NCBI GenBank assembly: GCA_018335295.1
Contig: JAGXKI010000009.1
Location: 1-64,000 of the forward strand
Origin: a bacterium
GTDB taxonomy: Bacteria > Acidobacteriota > Aminicenantia > Aminicenantales > Aminicenantaceae
Reading direction: 5' to 3'
DNA: 64,000 nucleotides
In this document: in pieces, positions 49,556 through 57,638 of the stretch
Position numbering within the stretch: the first letter of the stretch is position 1
Layout: each line of letters starts with the position of its first letter
Made by a program: the position numbers and the translations under genes
Notes under the pieces: generated by a model
What the model was told of the DNA's origin: nothing
Database searches by the model: none
The model's input: the letters and a program-made list of their open reading frames with translations, nothing else

Positions 49556-51517
49556 ATGAATGATAAAAAAAAGAAACGGATAGGAGTTTTTGTCTGTCAC
49601 TGCGGCATAAATATCGCCGGAACAGTGGATGTGAAAAAAGCAGCCAAAGAGCTTTCTAAACATAAAAACGTGGCTCACGCTGAAGACTACGTGTATATGT
49701 GTTCCGATCCCGGACAAAAATTGATATCGGATACCATAAAGGAAAAAAACTTGGATGGAGTGGTGGTGGCTTGCTGCTCCCCTTCTCTCCATGAATCTAC
49801 TTTCAGAGGGACCTCGGAAGAAGCGGGTCTCAACCCCTATCAGTGTGAGATCGCCAACATCCGAGAACAATGCAGTTGGGTCCATAAAGATAAACAGAGA
49901 GCCACCTCCAAAGCCATCACTATTTCCAACAGCATTGTGGAAAAAGTCCTGCGGAATCAATCCTTAGAACCCATCAGTGTTCCTCTTACCAAAAGAGCAA
50001 TGGTCATCGGGGGAGGAATCGGCGGGATTCAGGCGGCCCTGGATATCGCCAATGGGGGCCATGAGGTCATCCTGGTGGAAAAATCTCCCTCCATCGGGGG
50101 ACATATGATCCAGCTTTCCGAAACCTTCCCTACTCTGGATTGTTCCCAATGTATTATGACTCCAAAGATGGTGGAAGTTTCCAAACATCCCAACATCAAG
50201 CTCATGACTTACAGTGAAGTCCAGGATGTTTCCGGATATGTGGGAAACTTCAAAGTCAAAATCCTTAAAAAACCCACCTACGTGGACCCGGACGCCTGTA
50301 CCCTCTGCGACGAATGCACCAAAGTATGTCCTGTGGTCACCTCTAATGAGTTTGACCAAGGACTCACCGGAAGAAAGGCCATCTACGTTCCCTTTCCTCA
50401 GGCGATCCCCGCAACCTACACCATCGATGCCGAAGCCTGTCCGGGCTTTCTCCCTATTGCCTGCGGCAAATGCGCGGAGGTTTGTGAACCCAATGCCATC
50501 AATTTTGATATGAAACCGGAAACCGTGGAAGAGGAAGTGGGAGCCATCGTGGTGGCCACCGGATACGACCTTTATTCCCAGAAAAATTTAAAGGAATACG
50601 GAGGCGGTCAATATCCCGATGTGCTGGACGGCCTTCAGTTTGAACGTCTTCTTTCGGCTTCGGGTCCCACCCAAGGAAAAATTCTCAGACCTTCCGACCA
50701 TAAAGAGCCCAAAGAAGTGGTGTTTGTTCAGTGCGCCGGTTCAAGGGACCCCGAACTCCATTGTGCTTACTGTTCCAAAATTTGCTGTATGTATACGGCC
50801 AAACACGCCATGCTGTACAAGCATCACGTTCAAGACGGCCAGCCCTATATTTTTTACATCGACATTCGCTCGGGGGGAAAGGATTATGAAGAATTTGTCC
50901 AGAGAGCGGTGGAAGATGACGGGGTGGTTTATATCCGGGGTAAAGTTTCCAAAATTTTCGAAGAGGACGGAAAGGTTAAAGTTTGGGGGGTGGATACCCT
51001 CACCGGAAAGGATATCCAGGTCGATGCGGACATGGTGGTATTGGCTATGGCTCTCCGCCCCTCCGGCGGAGCTGGAGAACTGGCTAAAATACTCAAGATG
51101 GCCATGGACAAGGATGGTTTCCTGAGTGAAGCTCATCCTAAATTAAGACCCGTGGAAAGCGTCACTTCCGGCATGTTCCTGGCAGGGGCCGCTCAAGCTC
51201 CTAAGGATATCCCCGAAGTGGTGGCTCAATCCAGTGGAGCAGCCAGTAAAGTCCTGGCCATGTTTTCCTCGGACGAACTTCACCACGATCCCATCGTAGC
51301 TGAGGTTGACGAAGACGTATGCAGTGGATGCAAGATGTGTATCCGGGTCTGCCCTTATGATGCCCGGGTCTATGATGAAGAAAAAGGAGTTGTCACCGTT
51401 AATGAAGTTCTCTGCGAAGGGTGCGGTGCCTGTATCGTGGCCTGCCCATCCGGAGCCACTCAGCAGAAGAACTTCTCTGACGATCAAATCAATTCTATGA
51501 TAGATTCCATTTTGTAA
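49556..51517 (+). CDS. HdrA-like iron-sulfur flavoprotein
   Basis: The 653-residue product is a full HdrA. An N-terminal domain (GVFVCHCGINIAGTVDV, then VVVACCSPSLHE) precedes an FAD domain (VIGGGIGGIQAALDIANGGHEVILVEK). Inserted ferredoxin motifs include CTLCDECTKVCP and CGKCAEVCEP, and a second flavin segment includes VVFVQCAGSRDPELHCAYCSKICCM. The C-terminal ferredoxin has CSGCKMCIRVCP and CEGCGACIVACP. HdrA flavin can bifurcate electrons. AAGGAG lies 12 bases before the ATG. The neighbour MvhD is the normal electron-input partner. Confidence 0.92.
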   Translation: MNDKKKKRIGVFVCHCGINIAGTVDVKKAAKELSKHKNVAHAEDYVYMCSDPGQKLISDTIKEKNLDGVVVACCSPSLHESTFRGTSEEAGLNPYQCEIANIREQCSWVHKDKQRATSKAITISNSIVEKVLRNQSLEPISVPLTKRAMVIGGGIGGIQAALDIANGGHEVILVEKSPSIGGHMIQLSETFPTLDCSQCIMTPKMVEVSKHPNIKLMTYSEVQDVSGYVGNFKVKILKKPTYVDPDACTLCDECTKVCPVVTSNEFDQGLTGRKAIYVPFPQAIPATYTIDAEACPGFLPIACGKCAEVCEPNAINFDMKPETVEEEVGAIVVATGYDLYSQKNLKEYGGGQYPDVLDGLQFERLLSASGPTQGKILRPSDHKEPKEVVFVQCAGSRDPELHCAYCSKICCMYTAKHAMLYKHHVQDGQPYIFYIDIRSGGKDYEEFVQRAVEDDGVVYIRGKVSKIFEEDGKVKVWGVDTLTGKDIQVDADMVVLAMALRPSGGAGELAKILKMAMDKDGFLSEAHPKLRPVESVTSGMFLAGAAQAPKDIPEVVAQSSGAASKVLAMFSSDELHHDPIVAEVDEDVCSGCKMCIRVCPYDARVYDEEKGVVTVNEVLCEGCGACIVACPSGATQQKNFSDDQINSMIDSIL

Positions 51518-51534
51518 GGAGAAAAGAGAGAAGA

Positions 51535-51957
51535 ATGGCTAAATTTGAACCAAAGATAATCGCCTTTGCCTGCAACTGGTGTACTTCAGCAGGAGCTGAT
51601 TTGGCCGGAACCTCCAGGATGAAGTATCAGCCCAACAGCACCATCATAAGGGTCATGTGCTCCTCCCGAGTAGACCCTCAACACATCCTACGGGCTTTTA
51701 AACAGGGAGCCGATGGCGTGTTTGTAGGGGGATGTCATCCCGGAGACTGCCATTATCTCACCGGCAATTACAACACACTCCGCCGAGTGAAGCTGCTGAA
51801 AAAAATGATGCAAGATATGGGAATCGACCCCCAAAGGCTTCAACTGGAATGGGTGTCTGCTGCTGAAGGACAAAAATTTGTTCAGGTTATAAATGAGTTT
51901 ACAGACAAAATAAGAAAATTAGGAGCTTTGAATTTATCCAAAGAGACATCAAACTGA
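51535..51957 (+). CDS. MvhD-like 2Fe-2S electron-transfer protein
   Basis: The 140-residue product has the motif IIAFACNWCTSAGADLAGT and VMCSSRVDPQHILRAFKQGADGVFVGGCHPGDCHY, which is the MvhD pattern (2Fe-2S). In methanogens MvhD links hydrogenase to HdrA. No hydrogenase genes are present here, so another donor, possibly ferredoxin or the fumarate reductase module downstream, is likely. GGAGAAAAGAGAG precedes the ATG. Confidence 0.9.
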   Translation: MAKFEPKIIAFACNWCTSAGADLAGTSRMKYQPNSTIIRVMCSSRVDPQHILRAFKQGADGVFVGGCHPGDCHYLTGNYNTLRRVKLLKKMMQDMGIDPQRLQLEWVSAAEGQKFVQVINEFTDKIRKLGALNLSKETSN

Positions 51958-52009
51958 TGACAAACTTATATATATGTGACCATTATTTTATTTTTTCACG
52001 GAGGAACTC

Positions 52010-52765
52010 ATGAAAGAGAAAAAGAGTATAATGGACAGAATCGCTGAGTCAAACAGGTCCGTGACATCTGGAATCGATGAAAAAGATATTAAAAATTGGG
52101 TGAACATCTACATTATGGGAAAAGCCTACAAGGTTCCTGCGGGAGTAACCATTATGCAAGCCATGGAATATTCGGGCTACCGGTTTGTCCGGTCAGCGGG
52201 CTGCCGTGCGGGATTTTGTGGGGCCTGCGCTACCGTTTACAGAAAAGCCGGAGATTACAAACTTCAATCAGCCATGGCCTGCCAAACTCGAGTGGAAGAC
52301 GGAATGTTCCTGGTCCAAATTCCTTTTGCTCCCGCAGAAAAAGCCTCTTATGATATTCACAAAGAAAAATATGACACCAATGTCTTCTACAAATACTATC
52401 CTTCTCTTGCTAAATGCGTTTCCTGCAACACCTGTACAAAATCCTGCCCCCAGGACCTTGAAGTTATGGATTACATCCAAGCTGCTATTCGGGGAGATTT
52501 TGAGACAGTGGCTGAAGAGTCTTTTGACTGCATCCAGTGTGGGCTCTGTGCCATCCGCTGTCCGGCCGAGATTGTCCAGTACCATGTAGCTCAGTTGGGC
52601 CGGAGGATGTACGGCCTTTATGGATGCGAAACCCCCGGACATTTAACCCAAAGAGTGAAAGAAATTCAAGAAGGAAAATTCGATAAGGATTTTGAAAATA
52701 TTCTCAAAAAGAATAAAAAAGAACTTGAAAAAATGTACGCAGAAAGAGAAAGGGAAAAAGATTAA
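52010..52765 (+). CDS. Fumarate reductase/succinate dehydrogenase iron-sulfur subunit (atypical)
   Basis: The 251-residue product has an N-terminal 2Fe-2S domain (GCRAGFCGACATVY, with a later Cys in MACQTRV) and two 4-Cys motifs, CVSCNTCTKSCP and CIQCGLCAIRCP. In ordinary SdhB the last site is a 3Fe-4S cluster. Here both look like 4Fe-4S clusters of the HdrC type, which makes it resemble the iron-sulfur part of thiol:fumarate reductase. No membrane anchor gene is next to it. The GGAGG precedes the ATG by 7 bases. Confidence 0.85.
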   Translation: MKEKKSIMDRIAESNRSVTSGIDEKDIKNWVNIYIMGKAYKVPAGVTIMQAMEYSGYRFVRSAGCRAGFCGACATVYRKAGDYKLQSAMACQTRVEDGMFLVQIPFAPAEKASYDIHKEKYDTNVFYKYYPSLAKCVSCNTCTKSCPQDLEVMDYIQAAIRGDFETVAEESFDCIQCGLCAIRCPAEIVQYHVAQLGRRMYGLYGCETPGHLTQRVKEIQEGKFDKDFENILKKNKKELEKMYAEREREKD

Positions 52766-52778
52766 TAAAGGAGGAAAA

Positions 52779-54437
52779 ATGCCTGAAATGAAATACATCG
52801 GTGGTTATCCTGAGTACATGCGGGAACTTATAAAAAAAGTAGAAAAGACCCGGATGAAAAGGAAGGATTATGAACCCCCCGCCATGAGCAAAAAAGAAAG
52901 AGAAGATACCCTGAAAATTCATCCAGATTACGCCGAAGGGGGGAAGAGAAAAATCTCCGTTGGTCCGAATAAAGGAGAAATCGCTCCCAATGAACTGGCT
53001 GACCTTCTGGAAGCTTACCCTATCATTGAAGAAAATGAAGTTGACCTTTCCCGGGTTGACTATGATGTGGATGTACTCATTATAGGAGGCGGCCTGGCCG
53101 GGACATCAGCCGCTCTCTGGGCCAATGATCAGGGGATTTCATCCCAAAAAATACTCCTGGCGAATAAATTAAGACATGGGGATGCCAATTCCATGATGGC
53201 TGAAGGAGGAACTCAAGCCGCCGACCGGCCCAATGACTCACCTCTTATTCACTATCTGGATGCCTTGGGTGGAGGTCACTTTACCAATAAACCTGAAGTC
53301 CTTCAGGCGCTGGCCAAAGATGCTCCCTTGATCATGAACTGGCTTCTGGAAATGGGTGCCATTATTGACCGGGATGAAAACGGAGATTTTGTAGAGCGAT
53401 CGGGCGGCGGAACATCCATAAACCGAATGCACGCCTGCCGGGATTACACAGGAATGGAAGAACTGAGAGTGATGAGAGATAAGTTTAGAAACAGAGATTT
53501 CCAGTACCTGGAATACTACCCCGCTGTTGAACTTCTTACTGAGGAAAACGGAAAGGTCAGCGGAGCTGTTCTGTGGAACTGCGAAACAGGAGATTACAAA
53601 GTGGTCCGAGCCAAGGCCACCATCATGGCCACCGGAGGATTTGGAAGACTCCATATCCGAGGTTTTCCCACCACCAATCATTATGGAGCTACCTGTGATG
53701 GAGTGATTCTTTCCTACCGGGCTGGAGCCAAGCTCAGAGATGTGGATACCGTCCAGTACCACCCCACTGGAGCCGCCTTCCCTCAACAAATTGTGGGGCT
53801 TCTTCTCACCGAAAAACTCCGGAGTATGGGAGCTCAACCGGTCAATAAAGATGGAGAAGCGTTTGTATTTCCTCTGGAACCCCGAGACGTGGAAGCAGCG
53901 GCCTTGATCAAAGAGTGTTACATCAACGAAAAGGGAATCATCACCCCCACAGGAATGCGAGGGGTGTGGCTGGATACTCCCTTGATCGAACTCAAACATG
54001 GAGAGGGGACCATCGAAAAGAATTTTCCTGGAATGTTCCGCATGTTCAACCGGTGCGAGTTGGATATGAGAAAGGACCCTCTTTTGGTGTTTCCCAGTCT
54101 TCACTACCAGAATGGAGGCGTGGAAACCGATCCCAAAGGCCACACCAACGTGGAAGGACTGTTTGTGGGAGGCGAAGTCTCTGGTGGAGTCCACGGGAAG
54201 AATCGGTTGATGGGAAATTCCACCCTGGACTGTATGGTATTTGGCCGAAGGTCGGGAATCAACGCCGCCAAGTATGCCAAAAAAGCCAAGAAACCCGGTA
54301 AGCTCACCCTGAACCATATGAAAAATTACTCCTCCACATTGAAAAAAGCCGGAATCAAACCCGAACGGAGAGCCCCCATTCTTCTGCCTGATTACCGAGG
54401 AAAAGCCGTCCTGGCCCGGATGATCGATATCTTTTAA
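52779..54437 (+). CDS. Fumarate reductase/succinate dehydrogenase-like flavoprotein subunit
   Basis: The start at 52779 follows GGAGG; a longer frame back to 52692 overlaps the previous gene. The 552-residue product has a 95-residue N-terminal extension. The FAD motif follows (DVLIIGGGLAGTSAALWAN). The covalent-FAD His of SdhA is Asn137 (DANSMMAEGG), so FAD is probably not covalently bound. Substrate residues are kept: VQYHPTG, EPRDVEAA, PSLHYQNGG and GKNRLMGNSTLD. The C-terminal cap domain is shorter than in SdhA. It probably interconverts fumarate and succinate, though related oxidases are possible. Confidence 0.85.
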   Translation: MPEMKYIGGYPEYMRELIKKVEKTRMKRKDYEPPAMSKKEREDTLKIHPDYAEGGKRKISVGPNKGEIAPNELADLLEAYPIIEENEVDLSRVDYDVDVLIIGGGLAGTSAALWANDQGISSQKILLANKLRHGDANSMMAEGGTQAADRPNDSPLIHYLDALGGGHFTNKPEVLQALAKDAPLIMNWLLEMGAIIDRDENGDFVERSGGGTSINRMHACRDYTGMEELRVMRDKFRNRDFQYLEYYPAVELLTEENGKVSGAVLWNCETGDYKVVRAKATIMATGGFGRLHIRGFPTTNHYGATCDGVILSYRAGAKLRDVDTVQYHPTGAAFPQQIVGLLLTEKLRSMGAQPVNKDGEAFVFPLEPRDVEAAALIKECYINEKGIITPTGMRGVWLDTPLIELKHGEGTIEKNFPGMFRMFNRCELDMRKDPLLVFPSLHYQNGGVETDPKGHTNVEGLFVGGEVSGGVHGKNRLMGNSTLDCMVFGRRSGINAAKYAKKAKKPGKLTLNHMKNYSSTLKKAGIKPERRAPILLPDYRGKAVLARMIDIF

Positions 54438-54463
54438 TAAAAGAGGATTTTCAACCAACACAA

Positions 54464-54480
54464 TTCTCGCTTTTCTCGCT
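54464..54480 (+). repeat. Short sequence shared with the 19.5-kb repeat region
   Basis: TTCTCGCTTTTCTCGCT matches 16 of 17 bases of 19569-19585. Both lie at the 3' side of a gene block. The 345-base gap (54438-54782) otherwise holds a palindromic element and a putative promoter, with no gene. Confidence 0.5.
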
Positions 54481-54599
54481 CAATCAAATAAAAGAAAAAT
54501 TGGTGACACAATACCTATTCCCCTTTTTCCAATAATTCCTAATGGCAGCCTCGCCACCCTCAACCAATGAAAATGATTATCTGTCATTCAATCCTATCC

Positions 54600-54665
54600 G
54601 TCATTCCCGAGGAATCGAGAATCCAGGATAAAAAGAACTGGATTCCGGGTCAAGCCCGGAATGAC
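54600..54665. repeat. Palindromic REP/MITE-like element
   Basis: Outer arms GTCATTCC (54600-54607) and GGAATGAC (54658-54665) are inverted, as are inner arms GAATCCAG (54619-54626) and CTGGATTC (54638-54645). The 66-base element could fold into a long hairpin and resembles the 'GTCATTCC...CTGGATTCC...GGAATGAC' repeats scattered in many bacterial genomes. A partial arm GTCATTCA lies at about 54582. Confidence 0.75.
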
Positions 54666-54717
54666 AAAGAGAGATTCAATGTTTATTTTCAAGCTAAATG
54701 AAAAATGTGCTTTCATG

Positions 54718-54746
54718 TTTACTTGGATATTATCCTGTGCTATAAG
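54718..54746 (+). promoter_or_regulatory. Putative promoter of the glycerate kinase gene
   Basis: TTTACT (54718-54723) and TATAAG (54741-54746) are separated by 17 bases. The glycerate kinase ATG at 54783 follows after 36 bases. Confidence 0.4.
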
Positions 54747-54782
54747 CATCATTAGATAAAGAAATTTTTTTCTTCGGAATCC

Positions 54783-56120
54783 ATGAACACCAATCAATTG
54801 AGAGAAGATGCTTTCCAAATCTTCCAGGCGGGATTGGATGCGGTCAACCCGGCTCAAGCCGTTAAAAGGCACCTCCAAGTTCACAAAAACAGCCTGAGCG
54901 TTTCTCATCATCACTACCCTCTTTCCCGCTACCAAAACATTTACCTCATCGGCGCAGGAAAAGCTTCGGCCGCCATGGCTCAGCCTCTAGAGGAAGCTCT
55001 GGGAAGTCTCTTGGCTTCCGGCTTCATCAACGTCAAGTACAGACATTCTCTTCCTTTAAAAAGGGTCCAAGTCAAAGAGGCCGGTCACCCTCTACCGGAT
55101 GAAGCAGGGATTAAAGGAACCCGCGAGATTGTGGATCTTTTGAAAAAGAGCGGAGAAAAAGACCTGGTTATTTTTCTCATATCGGGAGGCGGTTCCGCCT
55201 TATTGACTCTTCCGGTTGAAGGAATCTCTCTGGACGATCTGCAGCAGGTCACTCAAACTCTCCTCCGCTGTGGGGCCAGCATTCATGAAATCAATGCGGT
55301 GAGAAAACACATCTCCCAGGTCAAAGGAGGGCACCTGGCCCGATTGGCTTATCCCTCAACTTTAATTTCTCTCATCCTCTCCGATGTCATCGGAGATGAC
55401 CTGGATACCATCGCCTCCGGTCCCACTGTTCCCGACAAAAGCACATTTCGGGATTGTCTTCAAATTCTGGATAAATACGGAATCAGAGATCAAATCCCTT
55501 CATCGGTCCTTCTTCACCTGGAAAAAGGACTCCAAAAAGGAATCAAAGAATCCCCTAAAAAGGGAAATCCTGCCTTTACCCGGACCCAAAATGTCATCGT
55601 GGGAAGCAATCGACTGGCTGTGGAAGAAGCCCGGAAAAAATCGGAACTTCTGGGCTACAACAGCTTGATCCTCTCTGCTTTTGTGGAAGGAGAAACTAGA
55701 GAAATCGCCAAAATGCATGCCGCTGTTGCCAAAGAAATCAGGAGGTCAGGAAACCCCCTCTCTCCTCCAGCTTGTGTGATTTCTGGGGGTGAGACCACAG
55801 TGACAGTGAAGGGAGAAGGATTCGGTGGACGAAACCAGGAATTTGTTCTCTCTTCAGCCATCGAGATAAAGGGATGGAAAAACGTGGTTGTCCTGAGCGC
55901 AGGGACCGATGGAACCGACGGTCCCACCGATGCAGCCGGAGCGTTTGCCGATGGGGAAACGGTTCAAAGAGGCCTCGATTTGGGGCTGGATCCCTATCCA
56001 TACCTAAAGCAGAATGATTCTTACAATTTTTTCAAACCTCTGGAGGATCTCATCATCACCGGACCCACTTACACCAATGTCATGGACCTTCACCTAGTGA
56101 TGGTGGGAGCCAAGGATTGA
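54783..56120 (+). CDS. Glycerate 2-kinase (MOFRL family)
   Basis: The 445-residue product resembles GckA/TtuD-type kinases. It has LIGAGKASAAMAQPLEEAL, FLISGGGSALLTLP and VIGDDLDTIASGPTVPD. It also has a C-terminal MOFRL region: VISGGETTVTVKGEGFGGRNQEFVLSSAIEI and VLSAGTDGTDGPTDAAGAFAD. These enzymes phosphorylate D-glycerate at position 2 (2-phosphoglycerate), feeding glycolysis near the phosphoglycerate mutase step. It is co-transcribed with the HAD gene three bases downstream. Confidence 0.92.
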   Translation: MNTNQLREDAFQIFQAGLDAVNPAQAVKRHLQVHKNSLSVSHHHYPLSRYQNIYLIGAGKASAAMAQPLEEALGSLLASGFINVKYRHSLPLKRVQVKEAGHPLPDEAGIKGTREIVDLLKKSGEKDLVIFLISGGGSALLTLPVEGISLDDLQQVTQTLLRCGASIHEINAVRKHISQVKGGHLARLAYPSTLISLILSDVIGDDLDTIASGPTVPDKSTFRDCLQILDKYGIRDQIPSSVLLHLEKGLQKGIKESPKKGNPAFTRTQNVIVGSNRLAVEEARKKSELLGYNSLILSAFVEGETREIAKMHAAVAKEIRRSGNPLSPPACVISGGETTVTVKGEGFGGRNQEFVLSSAIEIKGWKNVVVLSAGTDGTDGPTDAAGAFADGETVQRGLDLGLDPYPYLKQNDSYNFFKPLEDLIITGPTYTNVMDLHLVMVGAKD

Positions 56121-56123
56121 ACT

Positions 56124-56960
56124 TTGGGCTGGCATAGTCATCAAATTTTCCCTCTCCTTATTTTTACAGACCTTGATGGGACTCTTTTGGATGAGAAAAC
56201 CTATTCCTATAAGCCCGCCGTCCCGGCTCTTGAAGCCATCCAGAAAAGGAATATCCCTCTGATTCTCTGCTCCAGTAAAACCCGGGCTGAGATAGAAAAA
56301 ATCAGAACCCAACTCCAAAACACTCATCCCTTTATCTCTGAAAACGGAGGCGCTGTTTTCATCCCTCAAGGGTATTTCTCATTCCCTTTTCCTTTCACTC
56401 GGAAAAAAGAAGGCCATGAGATTCTGGAGTTGGGAACTCCTTATCCCAAACTCAGAAAAACACTCCAGCACATGAAATCTCTCTACCCCCATAAAATCAT
56501 AGGATTTGGTGACCTTTCTCCTGAAGAAATAGCCTCCCTCTCCGGTCTATCGCTGGAGCGAGCCAAACTATCCCAAAAGAGAGAATACGATGAACCCTTT
56601 CTTTTGGAAGACCTCAGCCTCCTGGAACGAATCAAGAAAACCGCTTCCCGGGCCCATCTTCACATCACCCGGGGAGGACGGTTTTTCCATCTTCTGGGTC
56701 AAAATGACAAGGGAAATGCTGTGAATCGATTGAAAGCCCTCTATCAAAAAGAGACTTCGGTTTCCTCCATAGCTCTGGGAGACAGTTGGAATGACTTACC
56801 GATGTTCCAAAACGTGGACATCCCTGTCCTGGTGCAGAAGTCCGACGGAACTTACGAGACCGGCCTCTCCTTCTCCTCTCTCCGCCTGGCCCCGGGAAAG
56901 GGTCCCGAAGGCTGGAACCGTTGGGTTTTAGATTTTCTATCCCACCTGGAAGAAGATTAA
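56124..56960 (+). CDS. Mannosyl-3-phosphoglycerate phosphatase-like HAD hydrolase
   Basis: The 278-residue product shows HAD motifs LIFTDLDGTLLDEKTYSY (motif I), PLILCSSKTRAEIEK (motif II) and SIALGDSWNDLPMFQNV (motif IV). The cap is like mannosyl-3-phosphoglycerate phosphatase, with HPFISENGGAVFIPQGYF. The family dephosphorylates mannosyl- or glucosyl-3-phosphoglycerate to the compatible solute. The matching synthase is not in the window. The start is TTG 3 bases after the preceding stop, with AAGGA nearby. There is no ATG before the HAD motif. Confidence 0.8.
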   Translation: MGWHSHQIFPLLIFTDLDGTLLDEKTYSYKPAVPALEAIQKRNIPLILCSSKTRAEIEKIRTQLQNTHPFISENGGAVFIPQGYFSFPFPFTRKKEGHEILELGTPYPKLRKTLQHMKSLYPHKIIGFGDLSPEEIASLSGLSLERAKLSQKREYDEPFLLEDLSLLERIKKTASRAHLHITRGGRFFHLLGQNDKGNAVNRLKALYQKETSVSSIALGDSWNDLPMFQNVDIPVLVQKSDGTYETGLSFSSLRLAPGKGPEGWNRWVLDFLSHLEED

Positions 56961-57038
56961 TCCTTTCCGTACGTTTGAGTCATCTTCAAAAGTTTTTGAG
57001 AAGGAATCTTTTCAAAAAGGAATCAATATCCACATTCA

Positions 57039-57066
57039 TTGACTTCCTTTGTGATTTTGATATACT
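57039..57066 (+). promoter_or_regulatory. Promoter of the PilZ gene at 57109
   Basis: TTGACT (57039-57044) and TATACT (57061-57066) are separated by 16 bases. The ATG follows after 42 bases with GAGAGGAAT as ribosome site. Confidence 0.65.
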
Positions 57067-57108
57067 TAGGAAAATTTAGAAATATTTCAAGCGAAAGAGA
57101 GAGGAATT

Positions 57109-57549
57109 ATGGCCCAAAAAGAAACAGAACGTCGAGCCTGCGTCCGGTTTGAAGTCCCTGGGGCCATCGTGAGTTTCAAAATCAAAAAATTATTCCCCTC
57201 CAAAAAAAAATTTGATGAAGAATTCTGTCCCGTACTGGATATCAGCCGGGGAGGATTGAGATTCGAGGGGGAAAAATCTTTAAAATCCAAAACCAAAATC
57301 TCCATGAAACTTTCCCTTCCTGGAGAAAGAGTCCCTTTGAATTTAATGGGTGAAGTCCGTTGGCAGTCTTTCGACCAGGGAAAAAATAAACACCAAACAG
57401 GAGTCCAGTTTTTTCCTTATGGGGAAAAAAAGGGACAAAATTATCCGGGAGCTCTGGTCAAAATCATCGCCCTGGAACAGAAATTTGCCCCCAGCCAAAA
57501 ACCCGACACCCAAAAATCTGACAAAGACGAATTCAAAATGGATAGCTGA
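57109..57549 (+). CDS. PilZ domain protein
   Basis: The 146-residue product has an intact PilZ domain. The arginine motif is ERRACVRFEVPGAIVSFKI and the DxSxxG loop is LDISRGGLRFEGEKSL; a late GVQFFPYG segment completes the barrel. It should bind cyclic di-GMP. The C-terminal tail is rich in Lys and Asp. It stands alone with its own promoter, next to glyS on the other strand. The effector partner is not known. Confidence 0.87.
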   Translation: MAQKETERRACVRFEVPGAIVSFKIKKLFPSKKKFDEEFCPVLDISRGGLRFEGEKSLKSKTKISMKLSLPGERVPLNLMGEVRWQSFDQGKNKHQTGVQFFPYGEKKGQNYPGALVKIIALEQKFAPSQKPDTQKSDKDEFKMDS

Positions 57550-57638
57550 TTTTTTTGGATTCTTCCCTATTTATTTTAATCCCCATATTCCTTCCCCTCC
57601 GTAGTGAATCCTGGTAGGGTGAAAGCGACATCACCGAT

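Noticed and set aside
53238-54461. A 407-codon minus-strand open frame opposite frdA
   Set aside because: It lies wholly over a well-recognised flavoprotein gene in the other strand and reads as a low-quality shadow with no family motif.
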